64,000 nt of DNA from JAOUEA01 sp963762075 (GTDB taxonomy: Bacteria; Actinomycetota; UBA4738; HRBIN12). The first letter of the stretch is position 1. Every line of letters begins with the position of its first letter. The stretch is from assembly GCA_963762075.1 (NCBI GenBank), contig CAVXJC010000002.1, positions 62,001-126,000 on the forward strand. Reading direction: 5' to 3'. Under the pieces are notes generated by a model. It worked only from the letters and a program-made list of their open reading frames with translations. It was not told the DNA's origin and ran no database searches. The translations under genes were made by a program, and so were the position numbers. Shown piece after piece: positions 1-9,070 of this stretch.

Positions 1-1254
1 GATCGCCTCGTCGGCGGTACGGAACGTGAGGATCGAGAGCACGGGGCCGAAGATCTCCTCACGGGCGATACGGTGGCTCTGCGAGACGCCCGTGAACAAC
101 GTGGGTCTGAACCAGAACCCACGCTCCGGGAGGTCACATTCGGGCTGGTAGATCTCGGCGCCTTCGTCGACGCCCGACTCGACGAGCTCCTCGATCTTCG
201 TGAGCTGCGCCCGAGAGTTGATCGCCCCGATGTCGGTGTTCTTGTCGAGCGGGTCGCCGACTCGCAGGGTCTGGAGCCGATCCTTGAGCTTGCCGAGCAG
301 CACGTCGAACACCGGTTCCTCGACGAGCAGCCGAGACCCCGCGCAACACACGTGACCCTGGTTGAAGAAGATGCCGTTGATCACGCCCTCGACGGCCTGA
401 TCGAGAGGAGCGTCCTCGAACACGATGTTCGCGGCCTTGCCGCCGAGCTCGAGGGTGAGCCGCGTGCCGCTTCCGGCGGTGGCGCGTTGGATCGCCTTGC
501 CCACCTCGGTCGAGCCGGTGAACGCGATCTTGTCGACGGAAGCGGCGACGAGCGCGGCACCGGTCTCACCTGCGCCGGTGACGATGTTCACGACGCCCGG
601 CGGCAGCTCGGCTTCCTGCATCACCTGGGCGAGCAGTAGCGCCGTGAGCGGCGTCGTCTCGGCCGGCTTCAGCACCGCCGTGTTGCCGGCTGCGAGCGCG
701 GGGGCAAGCTTCCACGCAGCCATCAGGAGCGGGAAGTTCCACGGGATGATCTGTCCCGCCACCCCCACCGGCTCGGGCGTGCCCCGGCCCGGGAAGGCGT
801 ATCCGAGCTTGTCTGCCCACCCCGCGTAGTAGAAGAAGTGCGCCGCAGCGAGCGGCACGTCGACGTCTCGCGACTCCTTGATCGGCTTGCCGCCGTTCAT
901 CGTCTCGAGCACGGCGAACTCGCGAGCGCGCTCCTGCAGCTGCCGCGCGATGCGGAAGATGTGTTTCGCGCGCTCCGAAGGAGCGAGGCTTTGCCATGCC
1001 GACGCGGCGCCGCGGGCGGCATCGACCGCTCGCGCCACGTCTGCGGCGTCGGCGTCGCCGACCTCTGCCAGGGTCTCCTCGGTCGACGGGCTGATCGTCG
1101 GGAACCACCGGCCGCTCTTCGGCTCCACGAACTCGCCGCCGATGAAGAGCCCGTACCGGTCCTCGAGACGCACGACATCGATCGACTCGGGAGCGCTCGC
1201 GTACTCCCAGGTAGGCGGCACCGCGCCGGCGGGTCCCTCGATCGCCTCGCTCAT
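1..1254 (-). CDS. Aldehyde dehydrogenase (NAD(P)+), C-terminus cut by the window edge
   Basis: Oxidises an aldehyde to the acid with NAD(P)+ in the cytosol. The frame is open for 418 codons from ATG at 1254 to base 1, so the C-terminal part is missing. Visible family motifs are the cofactor-domain PWNFPLLM, the general-base glutamate in LELGGK, the catalytic cysteine in NQGHVCC and the late EEIFGPVL motif. It is the last visible gene of the sugar operon, 28 bp after deoC. DeoC releases acetaldehyde from deoxyribose 5-phosphate, so acetaldehyde or a related short aldehyde is a plausible substrate; that is inference from position only. The family is certain, the substrate is not. Confidence 0.93.
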   Translation of the reverse strand, partial: MSEAIEGPAGAVPPTWEYASAPESIDVVRLEDRYGLFIGGEFVEPKSGRWFPTISPSTEETLAEVGDADAADVARAVDAARGAASAWQSLAPSERAKHIFRIARQLQERAREFAVLETMNGGKPIKESRDVDVPLAAAHFFYYAGWADKLGYAFPGRGTPEPVGVAGQIIPWNFPLLMAAWKLAPALAAGNTAVLKPAETTPLTALLLAQVMQEAELPPGVVNIVTGAGETGAALVAASVDKIAFTGSTEVGKAIQRATAGSGTRLTLELGGKAANIVFEDAPLDQAVEGVINGIFFNQGHVCCAGSRLLVEEPVFDVLLGKLKDRLQTLRVGDPLDKNTDIGAINSRAQLTKIEELVESGVDEGAEIYQPECDLPERGFWFRPTLFTGVSQSHRIAREEIFGPVLSILTFRTADEAI

Positions 1255-1282
1255 CGTGTCTCGCTCACCATGCGCCCGTCCA

Positions 1283-2290
1283 TCAGTCGAGGGTGAAGTA
1301 GTCTGGGCCGGAGTAGCGGCCGGTGCGCTCCTTGTCGAGCTGCATCAGCACGTCGTTCAGCAGGCTCGACGCGCCGATGCGGAACAGGCCCGGGTTCACG
1401 TACTCCATGCCCACGGTCTCGCGCACGAGCACCATGTGCTGCAGCGCCTGCTTCGCTCGGCGCACCCCTCCGGCGACCTTGACGCCGACGAGACGTCCGG
1501 TCTGTGCCCGGAAGTCACGCACGGCCTCGAGCATGCAGAGCGCTACCGGCAGCGTCGCGCTCACGCCGATCTTGCCGGTCGAGGTCTTGATGAAGTCGGC
1601 GCCCGCGGCCATCGCGAGCATGGATGCTTGTCGCACACGGTCGTACGAGCCGAGCTCTCCCGTCTCGAGGATCACCTTGAGGTGCGTCGATCCGGCCGCC
1701 TCGCGCGCAGCCACAAGTTCCTCGAACGCCTCTGCGTATCGCCCTCCGAGGAAGAGGGAGCGGTTCAGCACGATGTCGATCTCATCGGCGCCTGCCTCCA
1801 CGACGTCACGGATCTCGAGCAGCCGCGAGCCGAGCGAGCCGAGACCCGCCGGGAACCCGCCCGCCACGCTCGCGACCTTGACCCCGGTGCCTCGGAGCTG
1901 CTCCACCGCGACGGGCACGTGCTGGGGGTAGAGGCAAACCGCGGCCACGCTCGGCACGTCGTCCCTCGTCGGATCGGGGCGCACCGCCTTGGCGCACATC
2001 GCGATGATCTTGCCGGTCGTGTCGCTTCCTTCGAGGGTAGTGAGATCCGTACAGCGGATCGCGAGCTCGAGGCCCCGCACCTTGGTCTCACGCTTGATCG
2101 ACCGGGTCGCGAGCGCGGCCGCGCGTGCCTCGAGGCCGACGGCGTCGACGGCCGCGGCGCGGCCCACGATGCGCGCGGCTTCCCCTGCTGTCGCGATCGG
2201 CTCTGCGGTCGAGCGTGCGATGATCCGGGCTGACCTGGTCACTCGCCCATCGTACCGACCACCCGCAGATGCACCCGACGACGCTGTCAC
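1283..2290 (-). CDS. deoC: Deoxyribose-phosphate aldolase, long (DERA-like) form
   Basis: Class I aldolase that cleaves 2-deoxyribose 5-phosphate to glyceraldehyde 3-phosphate and acetaldehyde. The Schiff-base lysine lies in DFIKTSTGKIG, a second active-site lysine in VGVKVAGG, and EIDIVLNR is a further family motif. At 335 aa it resembles the longer eukaryote-like group rather than the roughly 220-aa bacterial form. The first start is GTG at 2290, overlapping the ABC-ATPase stop as GTGA; another GTG at 2242 is possible. Its place between a sugar importer/glycosidase set and an aldehyde dehydrogenase suggests that the imported sugar, or a product of it, passes through an aldolase step. Confidence 0.93.
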   Translation of the reverse strand: MTASSGASAGGRYDGRVTRSARIIARSTAEPIATAGEAARIVGRAAAVDAVGLEARAAALATRSIKRETKVRGLELAIRCTDLTTLEGSDTTGKIIAMCAKAVRPDPTRDDVPSVAAVCLYPQHVPVAVEQLRGTGVKVASVAGGFPAGLGSLGSRLLEIRDVVEAGADEIDIVLNRSLFLGGRYAEAFEELVAAREAAGSTHLKVILETGELGSYDRVRQASMLAMAAGADFIKTSTGKIGVSATLPVALCMLEAVRDFRAQTGRLVGVKVAGGVRRAKQALQHMVLVRETVGMEYVNPGLFRIGASSLLNDVLMQLDKERTGRYSGPDYFTLD

Positions 2291-3492
2291 TCGCCGATGA
2301 TGGCGCTCCCGTCGTCGAGGTCGAAGAACTGCAGGCGTTCGACATCGACCACCAGATCGAGCGGCTCTCCTCGGCGTGCCGACGTACGAGGATCGAGTCG
2401 TGCGACGAAGCTCGAGGTGCCTTCCTCCGCTCGAGCTTCGAGCTCTCGCGTGGCCCCGAGGTCGCGAACGAGCTCCCTCGTATCGTCGGTGACGACGGGC
2501 GGCGAGTCGACCGTGAAATGGACGAGGACCTCGGAGCCGAGCGCCTCCAGCAGATCCACCGACGCCGTCATACGCCGGCCCTCGGGCGCAGCCGGTGACA
2601 GGTTCGCGTCATCGAGATGCTCCGGGCGCATGCCGACGACGACGCGACGGCCTTCGTACTTCCTGAGTGCCGGGTGGTGGTCGAGCACGCGGGTGCCGAG
2701 CTCAAGCTCGTTCGATCCGAACGTGACGGTGAGCCGCTCGCCGTCGCGATCGAGAGCGGCGTTGACGAGGTTCATGGCAGGCGATCCGATGAACCCCGCC
2801 ACGAAGAGGTTCGTCGGGCGCTCGTACAGCACCTGGGGCGCGTCCACCTGTTGCAGCTCGCCCTGCTTGAGCAGCGCGACCCGATCGCCCATGGTCATGG
2901 CCTCGGTCTGGTCGTGCGTCACGTAGATCGTCGTGACACCGAGAGTCTGCTGCAACTTCGCGATCTCGGCTCGCATCTGCACCCGGAGCTTCGCGTCGAG
3001 GTTCGACAACGGCTCGTCCATCAGGAACGCCTGCGGCTCGCGCACGATCGCGCGGCCCATCGCGACCCGCTGGCGCTGGCCGCCCGAGAGCGCCTTGGGC
3101 TTGCGGTGCAGGTATTCCGTGAGCCCCAGGATCTCGGCCGCCTCGCCCACCCTGCGGTCGATCTCGTGCTTGCTCATCCTGCGGAGCTTCAAGGCGAACG
3201 CCATGTTGTCGTGCACGGACATGTGCGGATACAGCGCGTAGTTCTGGAACACCATCGCCACGTCGCGATCCTTCGGCGGCAGGTCGTTGACCACGCGACC
3301 GCCGATGCGCACGGTACCGCTCGAGATCTCCTCGAGTCCCGCGACCATGCGAAGGCCCGTGGTCTTTCCGCAGCCGGACGGGCCGACGAGCACGACGAAC
3401 TCGCCATCGCCGATCTCGAGGTTCAAACCCGACACCGCCTTCGTGCCGTCGGGGTAGACCTTGGTGGCGTCTTGCATCGTGATCTCGGCCAT
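2287..3492 (-). CDS. ABC transporter ATPase, MalK/UgpC/MsmK type
   Basis: Energises a CUT1 sugar importer on the cytoplasmic face. All motifs are present in order: Walker A GPSGCGKT (37-44), Q-loop Gln83, signature LSGGQ (135-139), Walker B AFLMDE (155-160), D-loop SNLDAK and H-loop VTHDQ. The 401-aa length includes the C-terminal TOBE-type regulatory region typical of MalK relatives. It follows the GH4 gene by 54 bp and overlaps deoC by 4 nt (GTGA). MalK-like ATPases often serve several importers; having its own copy inside this operon suggests dedication to the adjacent permeases. Confidence 0.95.
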   Translation of the reverse strand: MAEITMQDATKVYPDGTKAVSGLNLEIGDGEFVVLVGPSGCGKTTGLRMVAGLEEISSGTVRIGGRVVNDLPPKDRDVAMVFQNYALYPHMSVHDNMAFALKLRRMSKHEIDRRVGEAAEILGLTEYLHRKPKALSGGQRQRVAMGRAIVREPQAFLMDEPLSNLDAKLRVQMRAEIAKLQQTLGVTTIYVTHDQTEAMTMGDRVALLKQGELQQVDAPQVLYERPTNLFVAGFIGSPAMNLVNAALDRDGERLTVTFGSNELELGTRVLDHHPALRKYEGRRVVVGMRPEHLDDANLSPAAPEGRRMTASVDLLEALGSEVLVHFTVDSPPVVTDDTRELVRDLGATRELEARAEEGTSSFVARLDPRTSARRGEPLDLVVDVERLQFFDLDDGSAIIGE

Positions 3493-3546
3493 CGCGTTCT
3501 CCTCGGTTCGGCTACCGGGCGATTCGCCGCGCCGTGTCGGTGCACA

Positions 3547-4857
3547 TCATGGGTTCAGGAACGACGGAAGGTCGTCGCGTTCGGCCTGGGCCATGTCGTC
3601 GAACATGGCCCTGATGTCGACGGGCGCGCAGACGGCCGAAGTGAGCGGGTCGAGCATGAGCGCCTGCACCGCGAGCTCCCGATCGCGCTCGAGCACCGCG
3701 CCGACGGCCAGGTCGTAGACCTCGAGATGGCGGCGGTCGAGCGCGGCGAGCTGTGGCGGTAGCGCTCCGAACGGCTGCGGATGGATGCCGTCGCCGTCGA
3801 CGACCGCTTCGACCTCCACCACGGCGTCCCGTTCGAGGTTGTCGATGAGCCCGTCGTTGGGAACGTTCACGTACACGCTGGCCGGGGCGCCGGTCACCAT
3901 GGCCTCGGCGATGCGCGAGGGATACTCGCCGCCCCGTTCCATCTCGTAGGGCTCGTCGCCGGCGAGCACCCGTGCGAGGCGCTCATCGCTCTCGGCGCGC
4001 CACGTGGGCCAGTTGTTCGCGTAGAACCCGCTCTCTCCGCGGTACCCCGGCCGCGCGTATCGGGCGAGCGTCTCGGGGTGCGATCGGAAGTACGGCAGGT
4101 ACTCACTCACGTGCCCGCTCGATTCCGTCGGGAACCGCCCGAGATGGAACATGAGCTCGAACCGCACCGGATCCTGTTCCCAGATCTCCGGCACGCGGCC
4201 TCGCTCTCGGAGGAGCGGGTACGCATCGTCGCCGTCGAGCATGAGCTCGGTGACCCACGCGAGGTGGTTCACACCAGCTGCGCGGAACGTGAGGCGCGAC
4301 AGGTCGACCTCCAGATACTCGGCGAGCTGCTCGACGGTGTAGTGCACCGAGTGGCACATGCCGTAGACGGGCACCGAGGAGGCCCGCGACGCCGCGAGCA
4401 CCATCATCGACATGGGGTTCGTGTGGTTCAGCACCAGCGCGTCGGGACATAGCCGCTCGACGTCGTGCAGGATCTCGAGCCACGCCGGGACCGTTCGGAA
4501 CGCCTTGAACAACCCGCCCGGCCCGATCGTGTCGCCGATGCACTGGTCGACGCCGTACCGCATCGCGATGTCGTAGTCGTGGCGCACGTTCCGAAGGCCC
4601 GCGACCTCGATCGTGTTGATGACGATGTCGCTGCCGGCGAGCAGCTCGGTGCGATCGACCTCGGCGCGAACGGTCCACGCCTTGCCGGTGCGATCGATCA
4701 GGCGTTCGGCGAACCGGCGGGCGAGGTCCAGCCGCCTGCCGTCGATGTCCACGAGTCGCAGCTCCCCTTGCGGCAGCGCGGCCACGCTGAGGAAGTCGGT
4801 CACGAGCTCCGCGGTGAACTCCGCGCTTCCCGCTCCGATCAGGGTGACCGTCGTCAC
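3547..4857 (-). CDS. Glycoside hydrolase family 4 (NAD+- and metal-dependent glycosidase)
   Basis: GH4 enzymes cleave glycosides by an oxidation-elimination mechanism using NAD+ and a divalent metal. The sequence has the N-terminal NAD-binding VTLIGAGSAEF, the substrate motif NHTNPM (144-149), the metal-ligand cysteine in GMCHS (Cys168) and the metal-ligand histidine in AGVNHLAW (His198). I chose GTG at 4857, which overlaps the upstream permease stop (GTGA) and gives 436 aa, normal for the family; the frame stays open upstream but only antisense to the permease. GH4 includes alpha-glucosidases, alpha-galactosidases, alpha-glucuronidases and 6-phospho-glycosidases. No PTS gene is present, so a non-phosphorylated glycoside is more likely. 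The exact substrate cannot be read from the sequence. Confidence 0.93.
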   Translation of the reverse strand: MTTVTLIGAGSAEFTAELVTDFLSVAALPQGELRLVDIDGRRLDLARRFAERLIDRTGKAWTVRAEVDRTELLAGSDIVINTIEVAGLRNVRHDYDIAMRYGVDQCIGDTIGPGGLFKAFRTVPAWLEILHDVERLCPDALVLNHTNPMSMMVLAASRASSVPVYGMCHSVHYTVEQLAEYLEVDLSRLTFRAAGVNHLAWVTELMLDGDDAYPLLRERGRVPEIWEQDPVRFELMFHLGRFPTESSGHVSEYLPYFRSHPETLARYARPGYRGESGFYANNWPTWRAESDERLARVLAGDEPYEMERGGEYPSRIAEAMVTGAPASVYVNVPNDGLIDNLERDAVVEVEAVVDGDGIHPQPFGALPPQLAALDRRHLEVYDLAVGAVLERDRELAVQALMLDPLTSAVCAPVDIRAMFDDMAQAERDDLPSFLNP

Positions 4858-5750
4858 TTCGTGCCCGTGAGCGTCAGGCCGCGGACGATCCAGCGCTGCG
4901 AGAGCGCGAAGACGATCAACACGGGGATCACCATCAACACCGACGCGGCCATCACGAGGTTCTGCTGCGCGGTGTGCTGCGTTGAGTACCAGGTGAGGAT
5001 GATCGGCAGCGTCCGCTTGCTCTGCTCCGTCAGCACGATCAGCGGCCAGAGATACGCGTTCCAGTGGAACATGAACGTGAGCATGCCGAGCGTGGCGAGC
5101 GCAGGCTTCAACTGGGGAAGCACGATCGAGCGGAAGATGCGCCATTCCGATGCGCCGTCGACGCGTGCCGACCAGATCTCGTCGTCGGGCACCGAGAGCA
5201 TGAACTGCCGCATCAAGAAGATCCCGAACGCGTCGACGAACGCCGGAAGCACGAGACCCCACAGGTTGTTGAGCAAACCCAGCTGCACGAGGATCAGATA
5301 GCCGGGGATCATCGTGACCTGCGCCGGGATCATCATCGTGGCGAGCACGAACCAGAAGAGCGGCTGTCGCCCGCGGAACCGGAACTTCGCGAAGATGTAG
5401 CCGAGTAGCGAGCTCGTGAATAGCGTCGCGATCACGGTGGTCACCGCGATGAAGGCCGAGTTGCGATAGAAGAGCGCGAGCGGCAGCTCGGGGTCGTCCA
5501 GGATCGTCTGGTAATTGTCGAGCGACGCTTCCTGCGGCAGGAACGTGGGCGGGACCTGCCGCAGCTCGGCGCCGGACTTGAACGATGCGAGGATCATCCA
5601 GACGAACGGCACCGCGGCGATCACGCCGAAGATCGAGAGCAGCGTGTAGAGCGCGGCACGACTGAGCGAATGGCGCCGTTCCCCCGGCAGGCGCGGCTGG
5701 CGAACGGTCTCGGCTGCCCGCTCGATCGCGCTGTCGGTCGTCGTCGCCAC
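4854..5750 (-). CDS. ABC sugar permease, MalG/CUT1 type
   Basis: Second membrane subunit of the CUT1 importer, 298 aa. It has an N-terminal cytoplasmic stretch, a first membrane segment around residues 30-50 (ALYTLLSIFGVIAAVPFVW), about five further hydrophobic segments, and the cytoplasmic EAA-type loop (VDGASEWRIFRSIVLPQLKP) that docks on the ATPase. The ATG at 5750 lies one base past the preceding permease stop, and the stop overlaps the GH4 start, so the unit is translationally coupled. Confidence 0.94.
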   Translation of the reverse strand: MATTTDSAIERAAETVRQPRLPGERRHSLSRAALYTLLSIFGVIAAVPFVWMILASFKSGAELRQVPPTFLPQEASLDNYQTILDDPELPLALFYRNSAFIAVTTVIATLFTSSLLGYIFAKFRFRGRQPLFWFVLATMMIPAQVTMIPGYLILVQLGLLNNLWGLVLPAFVDAFGIFLMRQFMLSVPDDEIWSARVDGASEWRIFRSIVLPQLKPALATLGMLTFMFHWNAYLWPLIVLTEQSKRTLPIILTWYSTQHTAQQNLVMAASVLMVIPVLIVFALSQRWIVRGLTLTGTK

Positions 5751-5751
5751 C

Positions 5752-6756
5752 TCAGTACTCCCAGTTCGCCTTGAGGAAGCGCGACTGCACGATCGAGATC
5801 GTGAAGACGAGCGCGAACAACACGACCGAGACCGCCGCCGCCCACCCCATGCGCTGATAGCGGAACGCGCTCTCGTAGATGTCGAGCGAGAGCGCGCGGG
5901 TCTGGCGGTCAGGACCGCCGTCGGTCATGACCTGGAACAGGTCGAACACCTGGAACGCCGAGATCATCGTGAGCACCGACGCAAGCAAGATCGTCGGTTT
6001 CAACAACGGAAGGGTGATGTAGCGGAACGTCTGCCACGCGCTCGCACCGTCGACCCGCGCGGCGTCCTTCACCGAGTCGGGGATCGCCTGCAGCGCCGCG
6101 ATGAAGATCACGAGGTTGTAGCCGATGTCCTGCCACAGGTACGCAACGATGATCGCGACGAGGGCGATCGGCACGCCGAGGAACACCAGGTCGGGGTCGG
6201 TCGTCCACTTGATCGCGGTCACCTCGCCCGTGGCGCGCGAGATCAAACCGTTCAACAGACCCCGTTGCGGGTGCAACACGAAGCCCCAGATGATCGCCAC
6301 GCCGACCGCAGAGGTCAGCACCGGCAGGAAGAACACGGTGCGGTAGAGCACCTTCCAGCGGCCTCGAACCGACTCGACCATCGCCGCGAGCGGCAGGGTG
6401 ATCGCGAGGTTCAGAGGCACCACGATGAAGGCGAAGAGCAGCGTGACCTTGAGCGCCGTGTGGAACTGCCGCACCTCGAGCGGGGCCGTCTTCGAGAAGT
6501 CGAACATGCGCGTGAAGTGCTCGAGACCGACGAACGGATTGTCGAGCCCGAGCCCGAGGATCGGGCTGCCGGTTCGCCGGGGGCTGAAGTCGAAGAACGC
6601 GAGCAGGAACGCCCACCCGATCGGCAGCAGCAGGAACACCGCCATGTAGGCCACCGCGGGCGACAACACGATCGAGACGAACCGGCGCTGGGCGCCCTCC
6701 CGCCCGCCGAACCAGCGGCGCCTGCGTCTCGGCTGCTCGATCGTCGCGCTCGCCAC
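5752..6756 (-). CDS. ABC sugar permease, MalF/CUT1 type
   Basis: First membrane subunit of the CUT1 importer, 334 aa. A basic N-terminus (RRRRRWFGGREGAQRR) is followed by about six hydrophobic segments, and the EAA-type loop reads AARVDGASAWQTFRYITLP. It lies 12 bp after the binding-protein gene and 1 bp before the second permease. Together with the binding protein and the ATPase it forms a complete sugar importer. Confidence 0.94.
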   Translation of the reverse strand: MASATIEQPRRRRRWFGGREGAQRRFVSIVLSPAVAYMAVFLLLPIGWAFLLAFFDFSPRRTGSPILGLGLDNPFVGLEHFTRMFDFSKTAPLEVRQFHTALKVTLLFAFIVVPLNLAITLPLAAMVESVRGRWKVLYRTVFFLPVLTSAVGVAIIWGFVLHPQRGLLNGLISRATGEVTAIKWTTDPDLVFLGVPIALVAIIVAYLWQDIGYNLVIFIAALQAIPDSVKDAARVDGASAWQTFRYITLPLLKPTILLASVLTMISAFQVFDLFQVMTDGGPDRQTRALSLDIYESAFRYQRMGWAAAVSVVLFALVFTISIVQSRFLKANWEY

Positions 6757-6768
6757 GCCGACCGGACC

Positions 6769-8091
6769 CTACCGGAACGTGTCGTTCGCCTCGGACTCCA
6801 TGGCCACGAGCGCGTCGTCGACGTTCTCGGTGCCCTGCAGCACGCCCAACAGGTGCGGATACGCGATCTCGTACCAGAGCAGGTCGCGGTCGGGAAGGTT
6901 GCCGACGTACTGGCCGTACTGCAACAGCGGGAACCACGCCTCGAAGTGAGGATAGTCCGCGATGAGCTGCTCCTGGGTGGCGCCTTCGCCGTTCGCCTGC
7001 AGCGCCGGCAAGGTACCGGTAGCGGTGTTCCACGCAGCGGCGTTCTCTTCGTCGAGCGCCACGAACGAGACGAAGTCCCACGCGACGTTGGCGGCGGGGC
7101 TGTTCGAGGAGACCGTCAGCCCCCAGCCGGAGTCCGCGACGAAGTCGGGGGTCTCGCCAAGCGTAGGCAAGGCGACGTACCGCGTGGCGGCGGCGACCTC
7201 AGGGAAATCGGCAGAGTACTCGGGCACCACCCATGGACCGACGAGGCCCATCGAGCAGGCCTCCTCGAAATAGCAGTCGCCCACCCAGTTCGCCGTGTCG
7301 TTGAACAGTTCGGGGTCGATGATGCCCTCGTCCACCATGGACCGCATCAGGGCGACCGCCTCGCGCGCCTCTGGCGTGTCGATCGTGAACGACGCACCGT
7401 CGTCGGCCAGGAACTGCCCGCCGCCCTGCAGGATCAACGAGAAGAACGAATAGACGAGCGCGTCGGCCGAGGTGAAGTGGTACCCCGTGCGCGTGATGAC
7501 TCCGTCCCGGGTCTCGGTGAGCGTCTTCGCGTCTGCCATGAACTGGTCCCACGATGCCCATCCGGCGCTCGTGTCGACGCCGGCCGCATCGGCGATCGCC
7601 GTGTTCACCAGCGTCGCGCCGTACTCGATGTTGAACTCCTGCGGGAATCCGTAGAGCGTGTCGTCGCAGGTGTACCCCCCGATCGGCGCCTCGAAGAACG
7701 CGGACTGCGCGTCGGCGAGGGAGGAGATCTCGGCGGGCACGGGCGCCAGGTTGTCGGCGTAGCTACACGTCCACGTGCCGAACATCTGCAAGATGTCTGC
7801 CTCGGTGCCGGCCGGAAGCGCCGTTTGCAACGTCTGGATGTACGAGTCGTAGTCGAACGTCTCGAACTTCAGCGTCACGTTGGGGTTCGCCGCCTGGTAC
7901 TCGGCGGCCAGGTCCTTGAGTCCCGTGTTGAAGGACTTGTTCTGGTGCGTCCAGACCCGCAAGGTCACGGGCTCATCGGCAGCGACCGATCCGCCCGAGC
8001 CGCCGGGCTCGTCGGCACCGAAGGTGCACGCCGGCCCCAGCATCAACAGCAACACCCCGATCGACTGCCACCGCATGAATCGACGCGTCAT
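6769..8091 (-). CDS. Extracellular sugar-binding lipoprotein of the ABC importer
   Basis: Family 1-like extracellular solute-binding protein that captures the sugar outside the membrane. I chose ATG at 8091, which overlaps the SIS gene stop (ATGA) and gives 440 aa starting MTRRFMRWQSIGVLLL, a lipoprotein-type signal with a candidate lipidated Cys22. The residues before it (LGPAC) fit the lipobox imperfectly. A Gly/Ser linker follows, then the binding fold with VTLRVWTHQ and aromatic residues typical of sugar pockets. The frame is open upstream of this start, but those residues show no signal peptide. Confidence 0.93.
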   Translation of the reverse strand: MTRRFMRWQSIGVLLLMLGPACTFGADEPGGSGGSVAADEPVTLRVWTHQNKSFNTGLKDLAAEYQAANPNVTLKFETFDYDSYIQTLQTALPAGTEADILQMFGTWTCSYADNLAPVPAEISSLADAQSAFFEAPIGGYTCDDTLYGFPQEFNIEYGATLVNTAIADAAGVDTSAGWASWDQFMADAKTLTETRDGVITRTGYHFTSADALVYSFFSLILQGGGQFLADDGASFTIDTPEAREAVALMRSMVDEGIIDPELFNDTANWVGDCYFEEACSMGLVGPWVVPEYSADFPEVAAATRYVALPTLGETPDFVADSGWGLTVSSNSPAANVAWDFVSFVALDEENAAAWNTATGTLPALQANGEGATQEQLIADYPHFEAWFPLLQYGQYVGNLPDRDLLWYEIAYPHLLGVLQGTENVDDALVAMESEANDTFR

Positions 8092-8981
8092 GTGTTCACT
8101 CCTTCCTTGGCGAGCACCACCGAGCGGGTGAGATGCTGTGGATGATCGGGGTCGAGCCCGCGCCGCTCGGCGAGGGCAAGGGTCAATCGGTGCACGCGCA
8201 CCAGCTCGGCCATCGGGTCGAGCGTGGCCTCGTGTGCGAAGGCGCCGACGGCGCGCACGTCGCTCGCGATCGTCGGGTCGGGTGAGCCGAGCACCCAGAC
8301 GAACGTGCGGGGGCCGGCGATGCTGATCGGTCCGTGGCGGTATTCCATGGCGGGGTATGCCTCGGTGTACGACTGCGTGGCCTCGCGGAGCTTGAGCGCG
8401 GCTTCCTCTGCGATGCCGACGCTCCACCCGTGGCCCAAGAAGACGAAGTGCTCGGCGGTGAGCGCCTCGTCCACGACGGGCTCGACGAGCGCCTGTTCAG
8501 CTTCGGCGACCACGGGCATGAGGTCCTCGCCGAGGTGCGCGCGCAGCAGCGCGAGCGTCGAGGTGGCGAAACGGGTCTGCACGACCGAGCGCTCGTCCGC
8601 GAACGCAAGGGAGATCGTGTCGGTGGCGAGTGCGGCAACCGGCGATGTCGCCACCGCGGTGATCACGGTCGTGCGACGGCCGGCGAGGTCACCGAGCAGC
8701 CTGACCACTTCGGAGGTCGTGCCGCTCCGGCTGATCGCGAGCACCCGATCGTAAGGTCTTTCGATCGGGAACTCCGACGCGGGGAACGCATCGGTCTCAC
8801 CCTGTCCGCTCGCCTCGCGCAGCGCCGCGAAGGCTCGCGCGACGTAGAGCGACGTGCCGCACCCCACCGCGGCCACTCGTTCGCCGTGGTCGGCGAGTGC
8901 GGTCTCGACGCTCGGCGCATACGAGATCGCTGCGCGCCAGGAGTCTGGCTGTGATCCCACTTCCTGCGCGGTTTCGCTCAC
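8088..8981 (-). CDS. SIS-domain phosphosugar isomerase/deaminase-like protein
   Basis: 297-aa protein with two SIS half-domains, related to the isomerase half of GlmS and to AgaS/FrlB-like sugar-phosphate deaminases and isomerases. The phosphosugar-binding signatures GCGTSLYVARAF and ISRSGTTSEVV are intact, and the C-terminal half carries EAYPAMEYRHGP, a motif seen in GlmS-like isomerase domains. There is no N-terminal glutaminase domain, so it is not GlmS. It is the first gene of the catabolic operon, starting with GTG at 8981 just downstream of a good promoter. A role in converting an amino-sugar or ketose phosphate is plausible; the substrate is unknown. Confidence 0.88.
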   Translation of the reverse strand: MSETAQEVGSQPDSWRAAISYAPSVETALADHGERVAAVGCGTSLYVARAFAALREASGQGETDAFPASEFPIERPYDRVLAISRSGTTSEVVRLLGDLAGRRTTVITAVATSPVAALATDTISLAFADERSVVQTRFATSTLALLRAHLGEDLMPVVAEAEQALVEPVVDEALTAEHFVFLGHGWSVGIAEEAALKLREATQSYTEAYPAMEYRHGPISIAGPRTFVWVLGSPDPTIASDVRAVGAFAHEATLDPMAELVRVHRLTLALAERRGLDPDHPQHLTRSVVLAKEGVNT

Positions 8982-9070
8982 TTCAACGCACTTTAGAACA
9001 GAACCGCGCGCATGGTCAAGGAAATCGAGCGTCTGGCACGCAGCGAAGGTCGCCGCGTATATTGCACGTC
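8982..9070. promoter_or_regulatory. Divergent promoter region between the sugar operon and its DeoR-type regulator
   Basis: Leftward: -35 TTGACC (9014-9019), an 18-bp spacer, -10 TAAAGT (8990-8995), then 8 nt to the GTG of the SIS gene. Rightward: -10 TATATT (9058-9063), 7 nt before the GTG of the regulator, with only a weak -35. In both directions transcription would begin at or next to the start codon, so both mRNAs look leaderless. The regulator presumably binds in this 89-bp gap; I found no convincing operator repeat. Confidence 0.65.

Noticed and set aside
878..2233. 451-codon plus-strand open frame over deoC and the dehydrogenase
   Set aside because: Shadow of deoC and the dehydrogenase.
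6265..8145. 626-codon plus-strand open frame across the permease and binding-protein genes
   Set aside because: Antisense to well-supported transporter genes; no motifs.
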